In this document: positions 1-5,187 of the stretch, piece after piece | How positions within the stretch are numbered: position 1 is the stretch's first letter | Layout: the number at the start of each line of letters is the position of its first letter | Assembly: GCA_964564595.1 (NCBI GenBank) | Contig: CAZMCA010000187.1 | Location: 1-6,392 of the forward strand | Length of the DNA: 6,392 nt | DNA from: JBEVOS01 sp964564595 | GTDB lineage: Bacteria > Pseudomonadota > Alphaproteobacteria > Caulobacterales > Aquidulcibacteraceae | Reading direction: 5' to 3' | Notes under the pieces: generated by a model | What the model was told of the DNA's origin: nothing | The model's input: only the letters and a program-made list of their open reading frames with translations | Databases searched by the model: none | Program-made: the position numbers and the translations under genes

Positions 1-1180
1 TATGCGCCTCAAAAGCGTGCTGAAGGGTGACGAAAGCCCCGAGCAGATCGCGAACATCCGGCGCGACATCGCGGCCGATGTCGAAGCCAAGAAGCAGCGC
101 GCGCTCGCCGCCGGCGGCCTCTACGTGCTCGGCACCGAGCGCCACGAAAGCCGCCGCATCGACAATCAGCTGCGCGGCCGCACCGGCCGTCAGGGCGATC
201 CGGGCGCCTCGAAATTCTACATCTGCCTCGAAGACGATTTGCTGCGCATCTTCGCGGCCGAACGCCTCGATGCGATCATGCGTGGCCTCGGCATTCAGGA
301 TGGCGAAGCCATCGTCCACCCCTGGATGAACAAGGCGCTCGAAACTTCGCAGCGCCGTGTCGAGCAGCGCAACTACGAAATCCGCAAAAACCTGCTGAAG
401 TTCGACGACGTTACGAACGATCAGCGCAAAGCCATCTTCGAACAGCGCATCGAGTTCATGCGCACGGCGGATGTCTCGCCGATCGTGCGCGATATGCGTC
501 ATGACGTGTGCGAAAAGCTCGTCATGCGGCACATGCCCGAGAAGGCCTACGCTGAGCAGTGGGATATCAACGCGCTCATTGAAGAGACGGTCGAAATCTT
601 CGGCATCGATCTGCCGTTCGCGGCTTGGGCTGCGGAAGAGGGCATCGCGCACGAAGAAGTGCTCGAGCGCATGGTCAAGGAAGTTGACCGCGCTTACGCA
701 AACAAGGCCGCCCAACTCGGCGCCGATCGCCTGCGCGCGGTGGAAAAGCAAGTTCTGCTCTCCGTCGTCGACATGCGCTGGCGCGAGCACTTGGGCCAGC
801 TCGATCACCTCCGGAGCGTCATCCACCTCCGCGGCTACGCGCAGCGCGATCCGCTGAACGAATTCAAGACCGAAGCGTTCACCCTGTTCGAGCGGATGCT
901 GCTTGATCTGCGCACGACCGTGACTCGCATGCTGATGCAGCTGCAAGTCGGCCAGCCTGCGCCGGCGCAGCCGCCGCAAACGCTACAAACGGTCGAGATT
1001 CACGCCGATCCGCGCACGGGCGAAAACGAGATGAGCGCGTTCGACGATCCCCAAGCCGGTTTCGATCGCCACGATCCGCGCACCTGGGGCAAAGTCTCCC
1101 GGAACGCCCCGTGCCCGTGTGGCTCGGGCAAGAAGTACAAGCACTGCCACGGCGTCGTCGGCGAAGCCGCCAGCGCCTAG
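1..1180 (+). CDS. secA: Protein translocase subunit SecA, C-terminal part (5' end outside window)
   Basis: SecA is the ATPase motor that pushes unfolded preproteins through the SecYEG channel at the inner membrane. The reading frame is open from the left edge; the ATG at position 2 is an internal methionine (family context GGN-x-EMRL), not a start. About 392 C-terminal residues are present out of the usual 900 or so. Numbering from that methionine, the end of the second nucleotide-binding domain is visible as GTERHESRRIDNQ (44-56) and helicase motif VI RGRTGRQGD (58-66). The helical wing and scaffold follow, with the two-helix-finger region near 258-298 (MRWREHLGQLDHLR). A proline- and glutamine-rich linker (about 317-328) leads to a C-terminal SEC-C zinc motif with C371, C373, C382 and H383, which in the family binds SecB and phospholipid. 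Nothing looks broken. The stop is TAG at 1178-1180. Identification is very secure. Confidence 0.98.
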   Translation, partial: MRLKSVLKGDESPEQIANIRRDIAADVEAKKQRALAAGGLYVLGTERHESRRIDNQLRGRTGRQGDPGASKFYICLEDDLLRIFAAERLDAIMRGLGIQDGEAIVHPWMNKALETSQRRVEQRNYEIRKNLLKFDDVTNDQRKAIFEQRIEFMRTADVSPIVRDMRHDVCEKLVMRHMPEKAYAEQWDINALIEETVEIFGIDLPFAAWAAEEGIAHEEVLERMVKEVDRAYANKAAQLGADRLRAVEKQVLLSVVDMRWREHLGQLDHLRSVIHLRGYAQRDPLNEFKTEAFTLFERMLLDLRTTVTRMLMQLQVGQPAPAQPPQTLQTVEIHADPRTGENEMSAFDDPQAGFDRHDPRTWGKVSRNAPCPCGSGKKYKHCHGVVGEAASA

Positions 1181-1199
1181 TGCGTTCTTCACACGAAAA

Positions 1200-1223
1200 G
1201 GCCGCCGGCTTTCACCGGCGGCC
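1200..1223. terminator. Hairpin between convergent secA and secreted-protein gene
   Basis: A perfect 9-bp GC stem (GGCCGCCGG / CCGGCGGCC) encloses a 6-base loop (CTTTCA). It lies 19 bases after the secA stop and 22 bases after the stop of the minus-strand gene. Read on the minus strand the stem is followed directly by TTTT, so it fits an intrinsic terminator best in that direction. On the plus strand it is followed by AATCG with no T run, so termination of secA there would be weaker or need Rho. A shared bidirectional role is likely from the position. Confidence 0.82.
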
Positions 1224-1245
1224 AATCGTCTCCCAACACGCCGCG

Positions 1246-1821
1246 TTAGCTGCGGCGGTTATTCCAGTCGCCGCGTTCGGCGCGCACTTGCGCGCTCAGG
1301 CGGTCAAAGCGCCGGTCGAGATCCTGGCGCTCCTGCCAGCTCAGCCCGTTGCGGCGATACGTGGTTTCAAGACGCGCGATTTGCTGGAACTCCGCGCGCA
1401 AGCGCGTCGCTTCACGGCGCGAGAGCGAACCATCACGCACGCCCGCATCGATGCGCGCATCGAGCGCACGTTGGCGCTGGTTGATGTTCTGCCAGTTGTC
1501 GCCGCGATCTTGGCGGTCGTGGCGTTCATAGCGGATGCGCTGGCTCAGCGCGTCAAAGCGCCGATCGAGGTCCGCCATTTCAGCGCGCGACAAGCCGTTG
1601 CGGCGATACTGCGCTTCGAGGCGCGCGATGCCGTTGTATTCCGCGCGAAGCTGAACCGCTTCGTTGCGCGTCAGCGACCCGTTGCGCACGCCCACGTCAA
1701 TGCGTTGTTCAAGGTTCGCCTGACGCGCGTTGATCGGCTGCCAGCCCGCTTGCGCGGAAGCGGCAGGCGCGCTCAGCGCGAGCGTCGCGGCGGCGGCGGC
1801 GAAGAGCAAAGTTTTCTTCAT
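1246..1821 (-). CDS. Secreted hypothetical protein with two tandem RID-GVR-GSL modules
   Basis: The product is a 191-residue protein that I do not recognise by name. I start it at the ATG at 1821-1819 rather than the in-frame ATG 36 bases upstream (1857). The later start opens directly with a signal peptide (MKKTLLF, an alanine/leucine-rich core, then a probable AxA cleavage site at SAQA, residues 22-25) and has a purine-rich GAGAGAGAG just upstream. The mature part is two copies of one module of about 74 residues: residues 27-100 and 110-183, offset exactly 83 residues, 48 of 74 positions identical by hand alignment. Each copy reads W-Q-x-I-N-x-R-Q, RID-x-GVR-x-GSL-x-R-x-EA, LRAE, IARLE, YRRNGLS, DLDRRFD-x-LS. 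It is rich in Arg, Asp and Glu and should be largely helical, possibly coiled coil. No catalytic motif is visible. It stands alone, convergent with secA and divergent from the NDUFA9-like gene. A periplasmic location is inferred from the signal peptide; the function is unknown. Stop TAA at 1248-1246. Confidence 0.85.
   Translation of the reverse strand: MKKTLLFAAAAATLALSAPAASAQAGWQPINARQANLEQRIDVGVRNGSLTRNEAVQLRAEYNGIARLEAQYRRNGLSRAEMADLDRRFDALSQRIRYERHDRQDRGDNWQNINQRQRALDARIDAGVRDGSLSRREATRLRAEFQQIARLETTYRRNGLSWQERQDLDRRFDRLSAQVRAERGDWNNRRS
1273..1494 (-). repeat. Module copy 2 of the secreted protein
   Basis: This stretch encodes residues 110-183, the second module, starting at W-Q-N-I-N and ending at R-A-E-R. 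It is displaced 249 bases (83 codons) from copy 1, with no gaps and about 65 percent identical residues. Short DNA blocks such as GCCGTTGCGGCGATAC (plus strand, YRRNG region) are nearly kept between copies, which suggests internal duplication rather than convergence. Confidence 0.85.
1522..1743 (-). repeat. Module copy 1 of the secreted protein
   Basis: This stretch encodes residues 27-100 of the 191-residue protein, the first of two tandem modules. It starts at W-Q-P-I-N and ends at the R-Y-E-R before the short charged linker. It aligns without gaps to copy 2 at 1273-1494. Confidence 0.85.
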
Positions 1822-1825
1822 GTCA

Positions 1826-1834
1826 CTCTCTCTC
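1826..1834 (-). promoter_or_regulatory. Purine-rich ribosome binding site deciding the start at 1821
   Basis: On the minus strand GAGAGAGAG ends 4 bases before the ATG at 1821. It lies inside the 36-base stretch between the two possible ATG starts, so it can serve only the downstream one. This supports the shorter protein that begins with its signal peptide. Confidence 0.6.
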
Positions 1835-1945
1835 AGTCTCTCAAATATTTCGGCCAACCTGGGCGCGGTTCTACCGGCCCGCGGCTGTGCCGAGGCTGAA
1901 TCAACCGCTCACGTTTCGCGCCGTTCCGGCGCGCGCGCGGGTTCC

Positions 1946-1969
1946 TTCAGATATTCAGCTTGGGTTCAT
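1946..1969. promoter_or_regulatory. TTCAG/TTCAG/TTCAT direct repeats, candidate regulator site
   Basis: Three near-identical pentamers lie on the plus strand: TTCAG at 1946, TTCAG at 1954 and TTCAT at 1965. The last two are exactly 11 bases apart, the spacing typical of direct-repeat sites of OmpR/PhoB-family response regulators. The set lies about 85-108 bases upstream of the plus-strand start and 125-150 bases upstream of the minus-strand start, so it could serve either gene. The regulator is not identifiable from the window; this is inference. Confidence 0.35.
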
Positions 1970-2042
1970 CACGCCTTACCCCTGCGTCGCGGCGCGGCAT
2001 GGACAAGTTCCGCCAAGCGCCGCATACCCGCCCCAATCGGTT

Positions 2043-2048
2043 GAGGAG
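2043..2048 (+). promoter_or_regulatory. Ribosome binding site of the NDUFA9-like gene
   Basis: GAGGAG sits 5 bases before the ATG at 2054, an almost ideal Shine-Dalgarno match and spacing, which fixes that start. Confidence 0.8.
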
Positions 2049-2053
2049 CATCC

Positions 2054-3019
2054 ATGCAGGGCGATTTGGTCGTCGTGTTCGGCGGGTCGGGCTTCGTTGG
2101 CACACAGGTCGTGCGGGCCCTTGCCAAGCGCGGCAAGCGCGTGCGCGTGCCGATGCGCCGTCCCCACCTTGGCCATGAGCTGCGCGTCACCGGCGATGTC
2201 GGGCAGGTGCAACTGGTGCAGGCCAACGTGCGCTTTCCCGATTCGGTCGCCGCTGCTCTCGAAGGCGCGGACGCAGTCGTGAATTGTGTCGGTCTTCTCT
2301 CGGAGAAGGGCCCGCAAACATTCTCCGCCGTGCAAGCCGAAGGCGCCGAAGCGATTGCAAAGGCCGCCGCTGCGCGCGGCGTTGAGCGCTTCGTGCACGT
2401 CTCCGCCATCGCCGATCCGAAAACCGGCGCGCGCTACGCCCGCACCAAAGCCGCCGCCGAAGACGCCGTCCGCGCCGCCGTGCCGAGCGCAACAATCCTG
2501 CGCCCCTCGCTCGTGTTCGGTTCGGAAGACGGGTTCTTCAACCGCTTCGCCAACATGGCCAAGTTCGCGCCCGCGCTGCCGCTGATCGGCGGCAAGACGA
2601 AATTCCAGCCGGTCTATGTCGGCGATGTCGCCGAAGCGGTTGCAAACGCGCTCGATCGCGAAGACGCACGCGGCCAAATTTACGAACTCGGCGGCCCGCG
2701 CGTTTACACGATGCGTGAGCTGATGACGTTCATCACCGACACGATTGATCGCCCGCGCCCGCTCGCGCCGATCCCGTTTTTCGCGGCGACGCCCCTCGGC
2801 ATGCTGCTCGATGCAACGTTCCGGCTCTATCCGTTCGCGAACGCCCCGCTCACGGGCGATCAAGTCGCGCTGCTGAAGCGGGACAACGTTGTGTCGCCCG
2901 GCGCCAAGACGCTCGCCGATCTCGGCGTTACGCAGCTTGAAAGCGTTGAATCGCTTGTACCCAACTATCTCTGGAAGTTCCGCCCGTATGGCCAGTTCCA
3001 GACACGCCAAAACGCTTAG
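2054..3019 (+). CDS. NDUFA9-like NAD(P)-binding protein (complex I-associated SDR family)
   Basis: This 321-residue protein belongs to the atypical/extended short-chain dehydrogenase (NAD-dependent epimerase) superfamily. It most resembles the bacterial relatives of NDUFA9, the mitochondrial complex I accessory subunit that holds an NADPH. The N-terminal Rossmann strand and glycine motif are GGSGFVG (10-16), followed by VVNCVGLL (75-82), the usual family segment. Serine S117 (HVSAIA) and the Y128-x-x-x-K132 pair (YARTK) keep the SDR catalytic layout. The segments ILRPSLVFG (148-156) and the FQPVYVGDVAEAV block (184-196) are also characteristic. The start is set by a strong GAGGAG. The gene is followed after 41 bases by a membrane-protein gene on the same strand, so the two are probably cotranscribed. 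The role in bacteria is not established; support of complex I assembly, or a quinone- or lipid-related reductase activity, are possibilities. The family call is firm, the function tentative. Confidence 0.9.
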   Translation: MQGDLVVVFGGSGFVGTQVVRALAKRGKRVRVPMRRPHLGHELRVTGDVGQVQLVQANVRFPDSVAAALEGADAVVNCVGLLSEKGPQTFSAVQAEGAEAIAKAAAARGVERFVHVSAIADPKTGARYARTKAAAEDAVRAAVPSATILRPSLVFGSEDGFFNRFANMAKFAPALPLIGGKTKFQPVYVGDVAEAVANALDREDARGQIYELGGPRVYTMRELMTFITDTIDRPRPLAPIPFFAATPLGMLLDATFRLYPFANAPLTGDQVALLKRDNVVSPGAKTLADLGVTQLESVESLVPNYLWKFRPYGQFQTRQNA

Positions 3020-3047
3020 AAAGCGCCGCAGCAGACGGCGCGAAAAT

Positions 3048-3056
3048 GGGGGAGGG
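3048..3056 (+). promoter_or_regulatory. Ribosome binding site choosing the start at 3061
   Basis: GGGGGAGGG lies 4 bases before the ATG at 3061 and overlaps the alternative in-frame ATG at 3046. The ribosome site therefore points to 3061, and the five residues encoded from 3046 to 3060 are not expected in the protein. Confidence 0.75.
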
Positions 3057-3060
3057 AACC

Positions 3061-3774
3061 ATGTCGCGCATGCCCGCGATGCTGACGGCTCTGTTCGGCG
3101 TCATCACGATCTTCGTCACGTATCTGTTCGGCGCGCTGCCTGAAAGCGTCGACGCGCAGAGCTGCGCTATCGGCGGCGTCATGCTGACGTTCGAGTTCTC
3201 ACGAACGGCCGGCGATCTTGAGGCCCTGTTCGGGCAATACGGGATGGACTGTCACCAGCTGCGCATCGAAGCGATGAACGCGCAGAACGCGCTCGATCTG
3301 CGCGCCTACATTCCCGCCTACAGCGCGTTTATGGCATGCGCGGCGCTCTATCTCGGCGGCCGCGCGCCGCTCGCGCTTGCGGCAATCCTCTGCGCCATCG
3401 GCGCAGCGCTCGCGGACATCTGGGAAACCACGACGCTCCTCGATCTCGCGCAGCGCGTGAACCGCGTCGATGCGTTCAACACGCCCCAGCAATTTGCGCC
3501 CGGGCTTGAGATCCTGACCGTCGCGTCGCGCCTCAAGTTCGTGCTGATTGGCCTGCACGGCGTGCTGATCGGCGCGCTCTGCCTGACGCTCCCGAAGCGG
3601 CGCTGGATCGTCGGCGCACTCGCGCTCGCAAGCGCGCCCGCCATCGCGATCCTGCTGCTCTCGCCGCCCACAGCAACGGCGATGCACCAGATCTACATGG
3701 GTCTCATGTTCCTGGCATGGACGCCGATCTTGCTGATCGCGCTCAAGGAAAGCGCGTTTCCAAGACCTGCTTAG
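3061..3774 (+). CDS. Unrecognised inner-membrane protein, about six transmembrane helices
   Basis: The product has 237 residues from the ATG at 3061. I do not recognise the family. Hydrophobic segments fall at about 7-26, 83-100, 103-120, 159-177, 182-201 and 209-227. The short loops GGRAP (99-103) and LPKRRW (177-182) are positively charged and, with the basic N-terminus, put both ends in the cytoplasm by the positive-inside rule. That leaves an outside loop of about 56 residues (27-82) with two cysteines, C35 and C64, and a second outside loop at 121-158. Polar residues near membrane edges include DIWE (119-122) and H209. The gene lies 41 bases downstream of the NDUFA9-like gene on the same strand, so the pair is probably one transcript. 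Its TAG stop overlaps the stop of the convergent DUF488 gene. No enzyme or transporter signature is visible, so no function is proposed. Confidence 0.85.
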   Translation: MSRMPAMLTALFGVITIFVTYLFGALPESVDAQSCAIGGVMLTFEFSRTAGDLEALFGQYGMDCHQLRIEAMNAQNALDLRAYIPAYSAFMACAALYLGGRAPLALAAILCAIGAALADIWETTTLLDLAQRVNRVDAFNTPQQFAPGLEILTVASRLKFVLIGLHGVLIGALCLTLPKRRWIVGALALASAPAIAILLLSPPTATAMHQIYMGLMFLAWTPILLIALKESAFPRPA

Positions 3775-4223
3775 GCGGGCTTGATCTCGGGCGCGAGATG
3801 CACGGCGCGGAGGCCGTGCGCGCGCAGCCGGTCGGCCACGATCGCGCGGTGGCAGTCATGCCAGTCGTGCTCGAGGCACAGGAGACACGCGGGCGCGTCC
3901 TTCGCGATCTCCGCCGCCTCGATCAGCGCAAGCTGGCTCTCGGGCGTTTCGAGCTTCTGCTCGAAGATGCGGTGCATCGTTGCGGCGTCGCCGCGCTGGG
4001 CCGCATCGCGCCCCGCTTTCGGCGTGCCGAGCGCGCGCATGTGCTTGTAGGCGATGCCTGCTTCGCCGAGCGACGCGTCCAACATCCGCCGCGAAAAGCC
4101 GGCGCGCCGCGAGTTCGGCAGTTCGCGCACGTCGATCAGCGTTTTCACGCCGGCCTTCCGCAAAGCGGCGATCACCTCGCTCAGCGAGCCGCGCTCATAG
4201 CCGATGGTAAAGAGCTTCGTCAC
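3771..4223 (-). CDS. DUF488 family protein (GTG start)
   Basis: This 150-residue soluble protein belongs to the DUF488 family, which has no established biochemical role. Family hallmarks are in order: TIGYE (6-10), L-I-DVRELPNSR (29-39), FSRRML (43-48), and the C-terminal LLCLEHDWHDCHR (114-126) with C116, E118, C124, H125 and R126. The arrangement of conserved acid, cysteine and histidine suggests an enzyme or metal/nucleotide binder, but that is inference. I choose GTG at 4223 because its first four bases, GTGA, overlap the uppP stop and because TIGYE should lie near the N-terminus. The longer ATG start at 4280 would add 19 residues read from within uppP, which look like out-of-frame coding. 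The gene is probably translated by coupling to uppP. Its TAA stop at 3773-3771 overlaps the TAG of the convergent membrane-protein gene. Confidence 0.88.
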   Translation of the reverse strand: MTKLFTIGYERGSLSEVIAALRKAGVKTLIDVRELPNSRRAGFSRRMLDASLGEAGIAYKHMRALGTPKAGRDAAQRGDAATMHRIFEQKLETPESQLALIEAAEIAKDAPACLLCLEHDWHDCHRAIVADRLRAHGLRAVHLAPEIKPA

Positions 4224-5029
4224 AGATACCCAAATTGCACCGCGCCAAGCAGCACGGCGCCGACAACGATCCGATACCACGCGAACGGCGCAAACCCGAT
4301 GCGCGTCACGTAATCGAGGAACGGCTTCACCACGATCGCGGCGGAGATGAACGCAAACACGAACCCAACCGCAATTTCAGCGACGCGATCCGGCGTGATG
4401 TGGTCCTTGACCTTGATAAAGTCGTAGATGAACGCCGCCACCATCGTCGGCATCGCCAGGAAGAATGAAAACTCCGCCGCCGCGCGCCGGTCGAGCCCGG
4501 CGAGCAGGCCGCCATAGATCGTCGCGCCTGAACGCGAAACGCCAGGGATCATCGCAACGCACTGCCCAAAGCCGACGAGCACCGCGCGCCAGATCGGCGT
4601 CTGCGCCGCATCCGTCACCACGGGCCTCGGCGCAAATCGTTCCAGAAGCAGCATCGCGAAGCCGCCAATCAGCAGCGCCCATCCGATCACGACGAAGCTC
4701 TCGTAGAGCACGGTCTTTACGTAATCGGCCGCGAAGAAGCCGATCACCACGGCCGGCAGGAACGCGAGAAACAGCATCAGCGCAAAGCGCCGCGCCTCGG
4801 GCTTGGTCGGCAGGCCCGTCACCACATCGAAGATGCGCTGCCGGTAGAGCCACATCACCGCGAGGATCGAGCCCAGCTGGATCATCACCGTGAAGACGCC
4901 GCCTGGGTCATCGAACCCGATCAGCTCGGCGCCCATGAGCAGGTGAGCCGTGGAGGAGATCGGCAGAAACTCGGTCAGGCCCTGGACAACGCCCAGAAGC
5001 GCCGCCTTCAAAAGTGACACGATGTCCAA
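4220..5029 (-). CDS. uppP: Undecaprenyl-diphosphatase (BacA/UppP)
   Basis: The enzyme removes a phosphate from undecaprenyl diphosphate to regenerate the C55 lipid carrier used for peptidoglycan and other envelope glycans; the active site faces the periplasm. Overexpression of the family confers bacitracin resistance. The protein has 269 residues, the usual family length, and is multi-spanning. The two signature regions are intact: QGLTEFLPISSTAH (16-29), with acidic E20 and H29, and PGVSRSGAT (162-170), with S165 and R166. Position 16 is Gln where E. coli has Glu, a common variant. The start is TTG at 5029, which gives the canonical N-terminal length; GGGGGACGG lies a few bases upstream. A GTG three codons later (5020) is the alternative. 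Its TGA stop is shared in a GTGA overlap with the DUF488 gene. It is divergent from gltD across 158 bases. Confidence 0.97.
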   Translation of the reverse strand: MDIVSLLKAALLGVVQGLTEFLPISSTAHLLMGAELIGFDDPGGVFTVMIQLGSILAVMWLYRQRIFDVVTGLPTKPEARRFALMLFLAFLPAVVIGFFAADYVKTVLYESFVVIGWALLIGGFAMLLLERFAPRPVVTDAAQTPIWRAVLVGFGQCVAMIPGVSRSGATIYGGLLAGLDRRAAAEFSFFLAMPTMVAAFIYDFIKVKDHITPDRVAEIAVGFVFAFISAAIVVKPFLDYVTRIGFAPFAWYRIVVGAVLLGAVQFGYL

Positions 5030-5095
5030 ATTTCCGTCCCCCTGCTGCGGGCGCGATCATGGCGTGCGTCGAATGCGGGCAAAAGCGGCGATATA

Positions 5096-5112
5096 AGACA
5101 GTATAGCTGTCT
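5096..5112. promoter_or_regulatory. Dyad AGACAG-N5-CTGTCT, candidate operator
   Basis: Perfect 6-bp inverted half-sites flank a 5-base TATAG spacer, giving a 17-bp element that covers the predicted uppP -10 hexamer. A dimeric regulator bound here could block uppP and affect divergent gltD. It does not resemble the alphaproteobacterial LexA site (GTTC-N7-GTTC). No regulator gene is nearby, so the assignment is only structural. Confidence 0.35.
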
Positions 5113-5129
5113 ATTTGTGCGAATTTCAG
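5100..5129 (-). promoter_or_regulatory. Candidate uppP promoter
   Basis: On the minus strand, CTGAAA (5129-5124) and TATACT (5105-5100) match the sigma-70-type -35 and -10 elements at 4 of 6 and 5 of 6 positions, separated by 18 bases. This would give a leader of roughly 65 bases before the TTG start at 5029. The -10 match is good, the -35 only fair. Confidence 0.4.
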
Positions 5130-5177
5130 CTTGCGGCGCGCGCATGAAGCGCATATCCGGCGATCTCAACACGACTT

Positions 5178-5183
5178 GGGGGG
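5178..5183 (+). promoter_or_regulatory. Ribosome binding site of gltD
   Basis: GGGGGG ends 4 bases before the ATG at 5188. It is a G-rich, non-ideal Shine-Dalgarno, but the only one near. It favours 5188 over the in-frame ATG at 5200. Confidence 0.5.
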
Positions 5184-5187
5184 CGGC

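Larger units (their letters stand above)
1822..2053. promoter_or_regulatory. Divergent intergenic region (secreted protein / NDUFA9-like gene)
   Basis: These 232 bases separate two divergently read genes and must carry both promoters. I see no convincing -35/-10 pair for either direction. What is visible is a 7-bp GC hairpin at 1917-1933 (CGCGCCG, loop TTC, CGGCGCG), a set of TTCA-type direct repeats just beyond it, and the ribosome binding sites at either end. No plausible gene lies inside. Confidence 0.55.
5030..5187. promoter_or_regulatory. Divergent intergenic region between uppP and gltD
   Basis: These 158 bases carry the control signals of two divergent genes. An AT-rich island (about 5091-5117) stands out in otherwise GC-rich DNA and contains a dyad and the probable uppP -10 element. 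No clear plus-strand promoter for gltD is seen; TATAAG (5092) and TATAGC (5102) are possible -10 elements but lack a good -35. No gene fits inside. Confidence 0.55.

Noticed and set aside
1273..1743. Repeats as a CRISPR array or intergenic repeat element
   Set aside because: The repeat is two copies of a coding module with in-frame divergence at wobble and non-conserved residues, inside one open frame; there are no short regular repeats with spacers.
1822..1857. 12-residue N-terminal extension of the secreted protein
   Set aside because: The extension (MAEIFERLRESD) would put a charged stretch before the signal peptide, and the purine-rich ribosome site lies downstream of that ATG.
1111..1899. 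Plus-strand open frame of 262 residues over the secreted-protein gene
   Set aside because: It begins inside the SEC-C end of secA and runs antisense to the signal-peptide protein. Its apparent internal repeat is only the mirror of the duplicated modules.
1976..3010. Minus-strand open frame of 344 residues across the NDUFA9-like gene
   Set aside because: It lies wholly antisense to a gene with clear family motifs. Its product is rich in Arg, Gly, His and Ala with no recognisable domain, as expected for a shadow frame in GC-rich DNA.
3199..3687. Minus-strand open frame of 162 residues antisense to the membrane protein
   Set aside because: The plus strand gives coherent hydrophobic helices with positive-inside loops and a strong ribosome site; the antisense frame gives a charged, low-complexity product.
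4224..4280. 19-residue N-terminal extension of the DUF488 protein from ATG 4280
   Set aside because: It is read within the 3' end of uppP in another frame, is Arg/Trp rich, and precedes the conserved TIGYE, which should be near the start; GTG 4223 with the GTGA overlap fits better.
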